Part shown: one piece after another, positions 1 to 5,269 of the stretch | Position numbering within the stretch: the stretch's first letter is position 1 | Layout: every line of letters starts with the position of its first letter | Assembly: GCA_964577825.1 (NCBI GenBank) | Contig: CAZOBJ010000167.1 | Coordinates: 1 to 5,269 of the forward strand | DNA from: CAZOBJ01 sp964577825 | Lineage (GTDB): Bacteria; Planctomycetota; SZUA-567; JAFGNG01 | Length of the DNA: 5,269 nt | Direction: 5' to 3' | Made by a program: the position numbers and the translations under genes | Notes under the pieces: generated by a model | Database searches by the model: none | Told to the model about the DNA's origin: nothing | The model's input: only the letters and a program-made list of their open reading frames with translations

Positions 1-357
1 ACCTATGAGACGTTCCACAAGCTGGTCATGAAGAAAGAAAAGATGGCCGGCGGCGTGGAGTACGTGAAGAGCAACCCGCAGGCGCACAGCCGAGTCAAGA
101 CCACCCAGGGCGCGATCGCCTACGTGGGGCTCGGCTTCGTTGACGCGTACGTGAAGGCGCTGGAGCTTGACGGGGTCATGCCCTCGCAGAAGACCATCGC
201 ATCGGGCACGTACCCGGTTAGCCGTCCCCTGTACATGTGGACGAATGGCTTCCCCAAGCTCGGCTCTCCGACCCACGCGTTTGTCACCTTCCACCTGAGT
301 GAACGCGGTCAGGAGATCGTCGAGGCGAAGGGCTTTGTGCCGATCACCAACTACTAG
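1..357 (+). CDS. pstS: PstS phosphate-binding protein, C-terminal 118 residues (5' truncated by window edge)
   Basis: The reading frame is open from the first base and ends at TAG 355-357. PstS is the periplasmic or surface phosphate receptor that delivers phosphate to the PstCA channel. The fragment reads like the C-terminal lobe of PstS-family proteins: 'GAIAYVGLGFVD', then 'ALELDGVMPS', a 'GTYPVSRPLYMWTNGFP' strand-turn segment, and a final 'LSERGQEIVEAKGFVPI' helix and tail. This last motif is typical of the end of PstS. The signal peptide and the N-terminal phosphate-binding loops lie upstream of the window and cannot be judged. The identity is supported by the pstC-pstA-pstB-phoU genes that follow. 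The ATG at 28 is an internal methionine, not the start, because the frame and the family similarity continue upstream of it. Confidence 0.93.
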   Translation, partial: TYETFHKLVMKKEKMAGGVEYVKSNPQAHSRVKTTQGAIAYVGLGFVDAYVKALELDGVMPSQKTIASGTYPVSRPLYMWTNGFPKLGSPTHAFVTFHLSERGQEIVEAKGFVPITNY

Positions 358-358
358 G

Positions 359-372
359 TCGTTGCGCAACGA
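359..372. repeat. 14-bp perfect palindrome just after pstS
   Basis: TCGTTGCGCAACGA equals its own reverse complement and begins two bases after the pstS stop codon. As RNA it could fold into a 5-bp stem with a GCGC loop, which is weak and has no T-run after it, so it is not a convincing terminator. It might be a protein-binding site, an RNA 3'-end feature, or chance. Confidence 0.4.
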
Positions 373-407
373 ACGCACAAGCACATCATGGCGATGAGAA
401 GATAGAT

Positions 408-412
408 GAAGG
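408..412 (+). promoter_or_regulatory. Ribosome binding site of pstC
   Basis: GAAGG lies 9 bases before the ATG at 422. It decides the pstC start. The ATGs at 388, 394 and 406 are in another frame, which stops at TAG 403-405 for the first two. The later in-frame candidates (TTG 491, GTG 509) lie downstream of the strong hairpin at 445-474 and are weaker start codons. Confidence 0.65.
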
Positions 413-421
413 CAATTCCCC

Positions 422-1393
422 ATGGCTAACTTGCCTCCAGACTCAGCAGCGGCCGCCTTCGGGCGGCCGCTGCTCACCACTCCCGGCGAATTGTCGCTGA
501 CCAACTACGTGCGCAAGGCTGGGCGAGCGGTCCTATTTCTCTTGACCGCCACCTCCGTTTTGGCGGTATTCCTGATCTTCTTCTTCATCATTCGCGAGGC
601 TTGGCCGTTCATCGCCAAGTATGGCCTTGACGAGATGTTCGGCAGTACCGGTTGGTACCCGGAGGCCGACCAGGCGGAATTCGGCGCGTTGGCCATCTTC
701 GCCGGCTCGCTGTATGTGACCGGCGGCGCCTTGCTGATTGCAGGGCCGCTGGGTCTCTTGACGGCGGCGTTCCTGAGCGACATCGTTCCATTTCAGGCAC
801 GACAAATCATCAAGCCTGTTGTCGAGCTCCTGGCTGCGATCCCGTCCGTTGCATACGGATTCTTCGCCATCTTGGTGTTCGCGCCATTTCTCCAGGAGCA
901 CCTGGGCATGGCCACCGGTGCGAACGCATTGAACGCCGCGATCTTGCTTGCGATTATGGCATTGCCCACGATCGTCAGTGTGGCCGAGGATGCCATGATG
1001 GCTGTCGGCAAGGATCTGCGCGCAGCCTCCTATGCGCTTGGAGCCACCCGCGCGGAGACGGTCGTCAAGACTATCATTCCGGCCGCGCACAACGGAATCA
1101 TTGCTGCTGTGATTCTTGGGATCATGCGCGCGATCGGAGAGACCATGGTCGTGTGGATGGCCTCGGGCAACGCCTCCCAGATCCCTTCCCCCTGGTGGGA
1201 CCTGCGCGAACCTGTGCGCACCATGACCGCGACCATCGCCGGCGACATGGGCGAGACGGTGAAGGGCTCGGACCACTACCGGGCGCTGTTTACCATCGGC
1301 CTTCTGTTGCTTGTCTTCACCTTCATCCTGAACCTGATCACTGAGTACTTCCTCCACCGCGTAGCCAAGAGGGCGGGAGGGATGAAGCTGTGA
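422..1393 (+). CDS. pstC: PstC, phosphate ABC transporter permease
   Basis: This 323-residue inner-membrane permease pairs with PstA to form the phosphate channel; its length is normal for PstC (about 320). About 35 polar residues precede TM1 (roughly 36-57). Next come a periplasmic loop with 'GWYP' (77-80), further helices near 95-118, 133-157 and 170-187, and the cytoplasmic EAA loop at 201-220 (RAASYALGATRAETVVKTIIP), which docks on the ATPase. A helix with the PstC signature 'GIMRAIGETMVV' (233-244) follows, then a last helix near 288-307. R236 and E240 sit in the R-x3-E motif; charged residues there have been implicated in phosphate transport in the E. coli protein. 'GETM' distinguishes it from PstA, which has 'GETAP'. 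The ATG at 422 was chosen for its GAAGG site. The end overlaps the pstA start by 4 bp. Codons 8-18 are built into a very stable RNA hairpin. Confidence 0.95.
   Translation: MANLPPDSAAAAFGRPLLTTPGELSLTNYVRKAGRAVLFLLTATSVLAVFLIFFFIIREAWPFIAKYGLDEMFGSTGWYPEADQAEFGALAIFAGSLYVTGGALLIAGPLGLLTAAFLSDIVPFQARQIIKPVVELLAAIPSVAYGFFAILVFAPFLQEHLGMATGANALNAAILLAIMALPTIVSVAEDAMMAVGKDLRAASYALGATRAETVVKTIIPAAHNGIIAAVILGIMRAIGETMVVWMASGNASQIPSPWWDLREPVRTMTATIAGDMGETVKGSDHYRALFTIGLLLLVFTFILNLITEYFLHRVAKRAGGMKL
445..474 (+). repeat. Perfect 13-bp stem with UUCG tetraloop inside the pstC 5' coding region
   Basis: Arms 445-457 (AGCAGCGGCCGCC) and 462-474 (GGCGGCCGCTGCT) are exact reverse complements around the loop TTCG at 458-461. 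The loop is closed by a C-G pair, the known extra-stable C(UUCG)G tetraloop. All pairs are Watson-Crick and nearly all are G-C. The stem begins 24 bases into pstC, counting the A of ATG as 1, and encodes part of 'SAAAAFGRPLL'. No T-run follows (CACCACTCCC), so it is not an intrinsic terminator. Its arms each contain the palindromic octamer GCGGCCGC. The structure is seen directly in the sequence; a role in setting PstC translation or protecting the upstream pstS message is inference. Confidence 0.8.
1375..1381 (+). promoter_or_regulatory. Ribosome binding site of pstA (supports GTG start)
   Basis: GGGAGGG ends 8 bases before the GTG at 1390 and lies inside the last codons of pstC. It supports the GTG start that overlaps the pstC TGA as GTGA. 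The nearby ATG at 1382 is in the pstC frame (Met-Lys-Leu-stop) and is not a start. Confidence 0.7.
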
Positions 1394-3006
1394 ACCGCAG
1401 ACGGATCTCGGACAAGGCCTTTACCATTGCGGCCTATGTGGTATTCGGCCTGCTGACGCTGGCCCTGCTCCTTGTGCTGGGCCCGATCCTGGTCAAGGGC
1501 GCAAGCGCGGTCTTATTCCGGGGCACGGTCGAGTTCCGCGAGCTCCAGATGGACGAGCATGAACGCGGCGATGCCCAGGCCTTGGCCGAGGAATTGGAGG
1601 CGGCAGAGGCCGCGCGCGCCCCGGTTTTCCAGATGATCGCCGAGTTCCGGCGCGGTATCGACATTGACCCGCTCGTGGAACAAGCCCGAGAGGCCAATCG
1701 CGCGTACGGGGATCTGCTCCGAGACCAGAACGTAGACCGAGACGTCTACCGGGACCGGCGCCGCGCTGCCAGAGACATCCGCAACACGTTGATCGAGGCC
1801 TATGAGACGGACCAGGAAGCGGTGGCCCACGACAAGCTGGACAAGGTCCTCGCCCACCGCGAGGACTCGATCTTCCGGGACACCCCCTTCGAGCTCATCT
1901 TCGAGATGGCCAGGGACTATCGCCGGATCGTGGAGTCTGTGGATCTCGACCACCGCGACGAATACGGCAGGGCCTTGGACGAGGTGCTCGCCGCCTTGCG
2001 GAACCTGTTGGGCCCCCTGCCGGGGGAAGAGATGCCGGCGCTCATCATGAACCAGTATGGCGCCACCCGGTGGGACCGAGCCCAGGTGCACCTCGAAAAC
2101 GTGCTCTGGGCCGAGAAGTGGGTCCCCGCAGGACCAAACAAGCCCATGGTCAAGAAGCGGGTGCCTCGCGAGGAGCAGTTTGCGGGCACGTCGCTGGCCC
2201 CGCTTTTCCCCCTTCTGGAGAAAGACCTCGACGAGATGCTGCGGCCTCGATGGACCGTCCACTGGCAGTATTTCATCGACGACAGCAAGGCGAGTCACTT
2301 CTTCGGCGGCGTAGGACCGGAGATCATCGGCACCGTGCTCTTGACCATACTCGCCATCTTGTTCGCCGTCCCCCTGGGCGTGGTGTCCGCCGCGTATATG
2401 ATCGAATGCGGCGGGGACAACCCGGCGATCCTCGTCATCCGCACCTGCATCAATACGCTCGCCGGCGTGCCCAGCATTGTCTTCGGCCTGTTCGGGCTCG
2501 CGTTCTTCGTGGTCTTCCTGTTGCCCTGGCTGGGGCTCTCAGAGGGCAGCAGCATCCTGGCCGGGTCTCTGACCCTGGCCGTGCTGGTGCTGCCCCTGGT
2601 GATTCGCGCGAGCGAGGAGGCCATTCGCGCGGTGCCGCACACGTACAAGGAGGCGGCCCTCTCGCTTGGCGCCGGCCAGTTCTGGGCCTTTGTCACCGTC
2701 ACGCTGCCGGCTGCGTTGCCGGGCATTCTCACGGGCATCATCCTCAGCATGAGCCGTGCGGCCGGAGAGACCGCGCCGATCCTGTTCACTGCCGCGGTCG
2801 CCCTGGGGCCCATCCCGGAGAGCATCGCCCAACCCACTCGCGCGCTCTCCTACGGCTCGTACGACATGGCCGTGGGCGACCGCATCGCGGCCATGGTGCC
2901 CCACAAGCAGTTCGGCATGGTCATGACGCTTGTCGTGATCGTGTTGGTGCTCAACCTGGCGGCGATTCTGCTGCGCGCCAGAATTTCCAGGAAGCTACGC
3001 GGATGA
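1390..3006 (+). CDS. pstA: PstA, phosphate ABC transporter permease with a large inserted domain
   Basis: This is the second channel subunit of the phosphate transporter. At 538 residues it is far longer than the usual 280-300. Residues 1-9 are basic and likely cytoplasmic, and TM1 spans about 12-35. About 240 inserted residues follow (about 45-285). The ordinary PstA core then resumes: 'GGVGPEIIGTVLLT' (306-319), 'PLGVVSAAYMIE' (328-339), 'GVPSIVFGLFGLAFFV' (359-374), and the EAA loop at 421-440 ('EAALSLGAGQFWAFVTVTLP'). The PstA signature 'SMSRAAGETAPILFTA' (453-468) comes next, including R456 and E460, and a final helix lies near 510-528. The frame is continuous, with no sign of frameshift or gene fusion of two starts. 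The GTG start is supported by the site at 1375-1381 and the 4-bp overlap with pstC. The C-terminal half makes the identity nearly certain; the role of the insert is unknown. Confidence 0.94.
   Translation: MNRRRISDKAFTIAAYVVFGLLTLALLLVLGPILVKGASAVLFRGTVEFRELQMDEHERGDAQALAEELEAAEAARAPVFQMIAEFRRGIDIDPLVEQAREANRAYGDLLRDQNVDRDVYRDRRRAARDIRNTLIEAYETDQEAVAHDKLDKVLAHREDSIFRDTPFELIFEMARDYRRIVESVDLDHRDEYGRALDEVLAALRNLLGPLPGEEMPALIMNQYGATRWDRAQVHLENVLWAEKWVPAGPNKPMVKKRVPREEQFAGTSLAPLFPLLEKDLDEMLRPRWTVHWQYFIDDSKASHFFGGVGPEIIGTVLLTILAILFAVPLGVVSAAYMIECGGDNPAILVIRTCINTLAGVPSIVFGLFGLAFFVVFLLPWLGLSEGSSILAGSLTLAVLVLPLVIRASEEAIRAVPHTYKEAALSLGAGQFWAFVTVTLPAALPGILTGIILSMSRAAGETAPILFTAAVALGPIPESIAQPTRALSYGSYDMAVGDRIAAMVPHKQFGMVMTLVVIVLVLNLAAILLRARISRKLRG
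1522..2244 (+). other. PstA insert: charged, helix-prone, predicted periplasmic segment (PstA residues ~45-285)
   Basis: This segment replaces the short loop normally found between the first and second PstA membrane helices. It has no hydrophobic stretch long enough to cross a membrane and no cysteine. It is rich in Glu, Asp, Arg and Ala with helical spacing. Residues about 55-76 and 95-150 look able to form amphipathic helices or short coiled coils. A more hydrophobic pair of helices lies near 165-207, followed by a Pro-Gly break (208-212). A part with Trp residues (W228, W240, W244) then leads back to 'RWTVHWQYFIDD' before the core. By the positive-inside rule (MNRRR before TM1) it lies outside the cytoplasm. 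I do not recognise a known domain. Boundaries are approximate, judged by where PstA similarity stops and resumes. Confidence 0.7.
2989..2994 (+). promoter_or_regulatory. Ribosome binding site of pstB at the pstA overlap
   Basis: AGGAAG lies 8 bases before the ATG at 3003, which overlaps the pstA stop as ATGA. This favours 3003 over the two later in-frame ATGs (3033, 3075). The ATG at 3033 has a GAGG 11 bases upstream. The ATG at 3075 has a purine run ending right against the codon, which is poor spacing. Confidence 0.6.
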
Positions 3007-3902
3007 CGACAGAAGGCGAGGCAGACGATCCCATGAACACAAAGGACCCCCCGGTGCGCAATCAAGAGCTGAGGATGACTCAGAACGCCTTCGGCCCCAG
3101 GCCGCGCAGGGAGGACGACGCCGCGCGCCCGTCGGCGGACGAGGAGGGGCCGCGGGCCGTCATCCAATCAAAGGACTTCTCCCTCTACTACGGTCCAAAG
3201 GCCGGCGTGAAAGACATCACCATGGATATCTACCCGGAGTCGGTCACCGCCATCATCGGGCCGAGCGGGTGCGGGAAGAGCACGTTCCTGCGCAGCATCA
3301 ACCGCATGAACGACCTGGTGCCCAATACCAGGGCCGAGGGGACGCTGCAGGTCGCGGGCGTGGATATCTATGACCGCCGCGTGAATCTGGTCAACCTACG
3401 CCAACAGGTGGGCATGGTCTTTCAGAACCCGAACCCGTTCCCCAAGAGCATCTTCAACAACATCGCGTACGGCGCGCGCCTGCAAGGGATCCGGGGGTCC
3501 GAACTGCACGGACTCGTCGAGGAATGCCTGCGCAAGGCGGCCCTGTGGGGAGAGGTCAAGGATGTGCTCAAGCGGTCCGCCCTGGCCCTGTCCGGCGGAC
3601 AGCAGCAGCGGCTGTGCATCGCGCGCGCCCTGGCGACCACGCCGAAGGTGCTGCTGATGGACGAGCCGTGCTCGGCCCTGGATCCGGTGGCGACCGGCCG
3701 CATCGAAGACCTGATCGACGAGCTCAAGACCAACTACACCATCGTGATCGTCACCCACAACATGCAGCAGGCCGCCCGGGTGAGCGACTGGACTGCGTTC
3801 TTCTGCCTCGGCGAGCTCATCGAGTACAGCGGAACGAAGGAACTGTTCCATACTCCGCAGAAAAAGGCGACCGAGGACTATATCACCGGTCGATTCGGCT
3901 AA
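3003..3902 (+). CDS. pstB: PstB, phosphate ABC transporter ATPase
   Basis: This ATP-hydrolysing subunit binds the cytoplasmic EAA loops of PstC and PstA as a dimer and drives phosphate import. From the start at 3003 it is 299 residues; E. coli PstB is 257. All ABC motifs are present: Walker A GPSGCGKST (86-94), Q-loop Gln141 within 'VFQNPNPFPKSI', signature LSGGQQQ (196-202), Walker B VLLMDEP (216-222), D-loop SALD (224-227) and H-loop His252. 'FQNPNPFP' and the C-terminal 'ATEDYITGRFG' are typical of PstB among ABC ATPases. The core begins near residue 52 ('AVIQSKDFSLYYG'). Residues 1-51 are a polar, Pro/Asp/Glu/Arg-rich extension, probably disordered. In-frame ATGs at 3033 and 3075 would give 289 or 275 residues. 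The start at 3003 is preferred for its ribosome site and its 4-bp overlap with pstA. Confidence 0.96.
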   Translation: MTTEGEADDPMNTKDPPVRNQELRMTQNAFGPRPRREDDAARPSADEEGPRAVIQSKDFSLYYGPKAGVKDITMDIYPESVTAIIGPSGCGKSTFLRSINRMNDLVPNTRAEGTLQVAGVDIYDRRVNLVNLRQQVGMVFQNPNPFPKSIFNNIAYGARLQGIRGSELHGLVEECLRKAALWGEVKDVLKRSALALSGGQQQRLCIARALATTPKVLLMDEPCSALDPVATGRIEDLIDELKTNYTIVIVTHNMQQAARVSDWTAFFCLGELIEYSGTKELFHTPQKKATEDYITGRFG

Positions 3903-3907
3903 GGGGA
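3902..3907 (+). promoter_or_regulatory. Ribosome binding site of phoU (supports GTG start)
   Basis: AGGGGA begins on the last base of the pstB TAA codon and ends 5 bases before the GTG at 3913. The overlap of the site with the pstB stop suggests the terminating ribosome helps start PhoU synthesis. Confidence 0.55.
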
Positions 3908-3912
3908 CGCAC

Positions 3913-4593
3913 GTGGCCACCCACCTGTTCCGAGAAATCGAGAGCCTGAAGCGCAAGATGCTCGTGCTCGGCGGCCTCGTCGAGGAAAGCCTGCAGAGGG
4001 CCGAGCGGACCATTCTCGCGCGCGACATCGAGAGCGCCGACCAGGTGATTCTGGCGGACGAACGCATCGACGAGATCGAAGTGGAGCTCGAGGAAGACTG
4101 CCTGAAGGCTCTCGCCCTGCACCAGCCCGTGGCCAGCGACCTGCGCATCATTATCGCCGTCCTCAAGATCAACAACGATCTGGAGCGCATCGGCGACCTC
4201 GCCGTGCACGTCGCCGAGCGCGCGATTCACCTCGCCGAACGCACCGCGATCGAGTTCCCGATCGACTTTTCCGGGATGGCGAAGCGCACCCGCGACATGC
4301 TCAAGCGGTCCCTGGACGCGCTCGTGCAGCAGGATCCGGACCTCGCCCGCTCCGTGTGCGCGGCCGACGACGAGGTCGACGAGATCCACCGGCAGGTCTA
4401 CACGCACGTGAAGTCCGGAATCCGTGAGCGCCCGCACGAGATCGAAAGCCTGCTCGATTTCCTCTCCGTGTCGCACTCGATCGAGCGAGTGGCGGACCAC
4501 GCAACGAACATCGCCGAAGACGTCATCTACACGCTCGAAGGCGATATCGTGCGCCATGGGCATACCTCCAAGATCCCGCCCAAGAACGCCTGA
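3913..4593 (+). CDS. phoU: PhoU, phosphate transport and signalling regulator
   Basis: This is a 226-residue cytoplasmic helical protein within the normal PhoU range. PhoU connects the state of the Pst transporter to the PhoR/PhoB two-component system and restrains phosphate uptake. The sequence shows two tandem PhoU repeats of three-helix bundles (about 1-110 and 115-212). Each carries the family metal-binding type E-x3-D motif: 'NDLERIGDLAVHVAE' (88-102, E91/D95) and 'HSIERVADHATNIAE' (188-202, E191/D195). Acidic first-helix counterparts are 'DERIDEIE' (49-56) and 'DDEVDEIH' (152-159). 'HQPVASDLRIIIAVLKI' (70-86) is also typical. The GTG start is 10 bp after pstB and has an adjacent purine-rich site; the ensuing 'HLFREIESLKRKM' matches the usual PhoU N-terminus. 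The gene is last in the operon. The sequence shows no defects. Confidence 0.96.
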   Translation: MATHLFREIESLKRKMLVLGGLVEESLQRAERTILARDIESADQVILADERIDEIEVELEEDCLKALALHQPVASDLRIIIAVLKINNDLERIGDLAVHVAERAIHLAERTAIEFPIDFSGMAKRTRDMLKRSLDALVQQDPDLARSVCAADDEVDEIHRQVYTHVKSGIRERPHEIESLLDFLSVSHSIERVADHATNIAEDVIYTLEGDIVRHGHTSKIPPKNA

Positions 4594-4602
4594 TCGCTTG
4601 TA

Positions 4603-4622
4603 GAGGCCTCCTTTCGGGCTTC
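4603..4622 (+). terminator. Weak hairpin after phoU, possible operon 3' end
   Basis: Arms GAGGCC (4603-4608) and GGCTTC (4617-4622) can pair over 6 bp, including one G-U pair, around an 8-base loop, starting 10 bases after the phoU stop. The following bases (GCGTTTGCGG) contain only three Ts, so this is a poor intrinsic terminator. It may be an RNA 3'-end structure or nothing. Confidence 0.25.
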
Positions 4623-4740
4623 GCGTTTGCGGCCGGCGACTCCGTGACGCGCGGTGCCTCTCTTGCGCGCGACGCGCCCCGGGCCCGCTCTCGTCCGACG
4701 ATCCAACACAGTGAACAGCCGCCCTTCTCCGGCCCACAGA

Positions 4741-4761
4741 ACGGCGCGAATCGCGCACCGT
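4741..4761 (-). terminator. Bulged hairpin downstream of the - strand gene, possible terminator
   Basis: ACGGCGCG (4741-4748) pairs with CGCG (4752-4755) and CCGT (4758-4761) around an AAT loop, with a two-base CA bulge. On the - strand it begins 11 bases after the TAA of the convergent gene and is followed by TCTGTGGG, a very poor T-tract. Position favours a terminator; the bulge and missing U-run argue against a strong one. The rest of 4594-4772, the convergent gap, shows no convincing gene, promoter or repeat. Confidence 0.3.
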
Positions 4762-4772
4762 CCTCGGGCACG

Positions 4773-5269
4773 TTATTCGCCGGAGCCCGCATCCAGGCCG
4801 GAAAGTTGCGCAAGCCCGCCCAGCATGTACGGGTCCTTGCGCTCGAGCCACACGCGCGGGTTGCGCAGCCAGCCCTGGAGCGGCAGCCTGTCCATCTCTT
4901 CGATCTCCGGCTTGTACCGAGCGACCGCCTCTGCGGCGATCTCCTTTGCGCAGCCCATGTCGCCTGCTTGTGCAGCCTTGTCCGCCTCGCGGGCCGCGTG
5001 CAAGATCTGCGCGCACGCGATCCAGTACCGCATGCCCTCGGCGAACGCAGCCACCTGGCGCTTCTCTCGATCGGTGGTCGCGGCCGCTCGCGCCTTGTCC
5101 GTCTGCTCGCGGAACCAGTCGGTGCCCTTGTCCTGCATGAGGAACGCGATCGACCGCCCGTTGGGGATCAGGCACCCCCTGGCCGGCGGCACCGGCTCCA
5201 GGAAGAAGCTCGGCGGATTGCCTTCGTCCGCGCGCCGGGCCTGGCGGTCCCACTCCTCGTAGATCGGGC
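4773..5269 (-). CDS. Hypothetical protein, C-terminal ~164 residues (5' truncated by window edge)
   Basis: The frame is open from the right edge to TAA at 4775-4773. A GTG at 5192-5190 is in frame, but the frame continues upstream with a natural-looking composition ('PIYEEWDRQARRADEGNPPSFFLEP'), so the true start probably lies beyond the window. I do not recognise the family. The visible part has a Pro/Gly-rich stretch, then a charged Ala-rich helical region (roughly fragment residues 45-125, including 'REKRQVAAFAEGMRYW' and 'EIAAEAVARYKPEIEEM'), then a Trp/Pro-rich end ('LQGWLRNPRVWLERKDPYM'). There is no long hydrophobic segment in view. Balanced amino-acid use marks this as the coding frame here, whereas the overlapping frames give Arg/Ser/Pro-rich translations. 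It converges on the pst operon and need not be related to phosphate. Confidence 0.6.
   Translation of the reverse strand, partial: PIYEEWDRQARRADEGNPPSFFLEPVPPARGCLIPNGRSIAFLMQDKGTDWFREQTDKARAAATTDREKRQVAAFAEGMRYWIACAQILHAAREADKAAQAGDMGCAKEIAAEAVARYKPEIEEMDRLPLQGWLRNPRVWLERKDPYMLGGLAQLSGLDAGSGE

Noticed and set aside
388..405. A five-codon mini-frame (Met-Ala-Met-Arg-Arg-stop) just before the pstC ribosome site, possible leader peptide
   Set aside because: There is no ribosome binding site before it and no attenuator-like pair of alternative hairpins next to it; a frame this short is expected by chance.
445..474. Reading the pstC hairpin as an intrinsic terminator after pstS
   Set aside because: The bases after the stem are CACCACTCCC, with no T-run, and the hairpin lies downstream of a good pstC start site within a continuous coding frame.
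1513..2298. A 261-codon open frame on the - strand that almost exactly covers the PstA insert
   Set aside because: Its codons lie in register with pstA, so Glu and Asp codons read as Leu and Val in reverse. Antisense stops would need sense TTA, CTA or TCA, which are rare in this GC-rich, charged segment. The sense frame continues smoothly into the PstA core on both sides, so the reverse frame is a composition effect.
2070..3002. The pstB frame stays open for about 300 codons upstream of the pstB start, suggesting a fusion protein
   Set aside because: The translation is Arg/His/Gly/Pro-rich with no family resemblance and runs out of frame through the conserved PstA core. The ATG at 3003 has its own ribosome site.
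3883..5253. A 456-codon - strand open frame across phoU and the right-hand region
   Set aside because: It is antisense to the clearly conserved phoU, and its right part uses a different frame from the better-composed - strand gene ending at 4773. Its composition is typical of GC-rich shadow frames.
4654..5262. A 202-codon + strand open frame after phoU
   Set aside because: It is very rich in Arg, Ser, Ala and Pro, lacks any recognisable motif, and is antisense to the - strand gene, whose composition is far more protein-like.

Overview
The window carries the 3' part of a phosphate-uptake (Pst) operon on the + strand, in the order pstS (3' end only) - pstC - pstA - pstB - phoU. A convergent, partly visible gene of unknown function lies on the - strand at the right edge. 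All identifications come from reading protein motifs; no database search was possible. The DNA is GC-rich, with GTG starts for pstA and phoU and purine-rich ribosome binding sites before each gene, so it is bacterial chromosomal DNA. The gene order and the periplasmic-binding-protein tail suggest a didermic bacterium, but nothing here fixes the phylum.

Layout: positions 1-357 are the C-terminal 118 codons of the phosphate-binding protein PstS. A 64-bp gap follows, holding a 14-bp perfect palindrome and the pstC ribosome binding site. pstC (422-1393) and pstA (1390-3006) overlap by 4 bp (GTGA), and pstA and pstB (3003-3902) overlap by 4 bp (ATGA). phoU (3913-4593) follows after 10 bp. This tight packing implies one transcript and translational coupling. 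Positions 4594-4772 are a 179-bp convergent intergenic gap with only weak hairpins. The - strand gene runs from its TAA at 4773-4775 off the right edge.

How the genes work together: PstS captures periplasmic phosphate, PstC and PstA form the membrane channel, PstB dimers hydrolyse ATP, and PhoU links transporter state to phosphate signalling. No PhoB/PhoR gene is in view, and a Pho box would be expected upstream of pstS, outside the window.

Two things go beyond an ordinary pst operon. First, PstA is 538 residues long, against about 300 for the usual family member, because about 240 charged, helix-prone, cysteine-free residues sit between its first membrane helix and the permease core. This segment is predicted to be periplasmic. 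Second, a perfect 13-bp stem closed by a C(UUCG)G tetraloop lies inside the first codons of pstC, just past where an initiating ribosome would sit. It could set the PstS-to-permease ratio. No new mobile, defence or RNA system was found.
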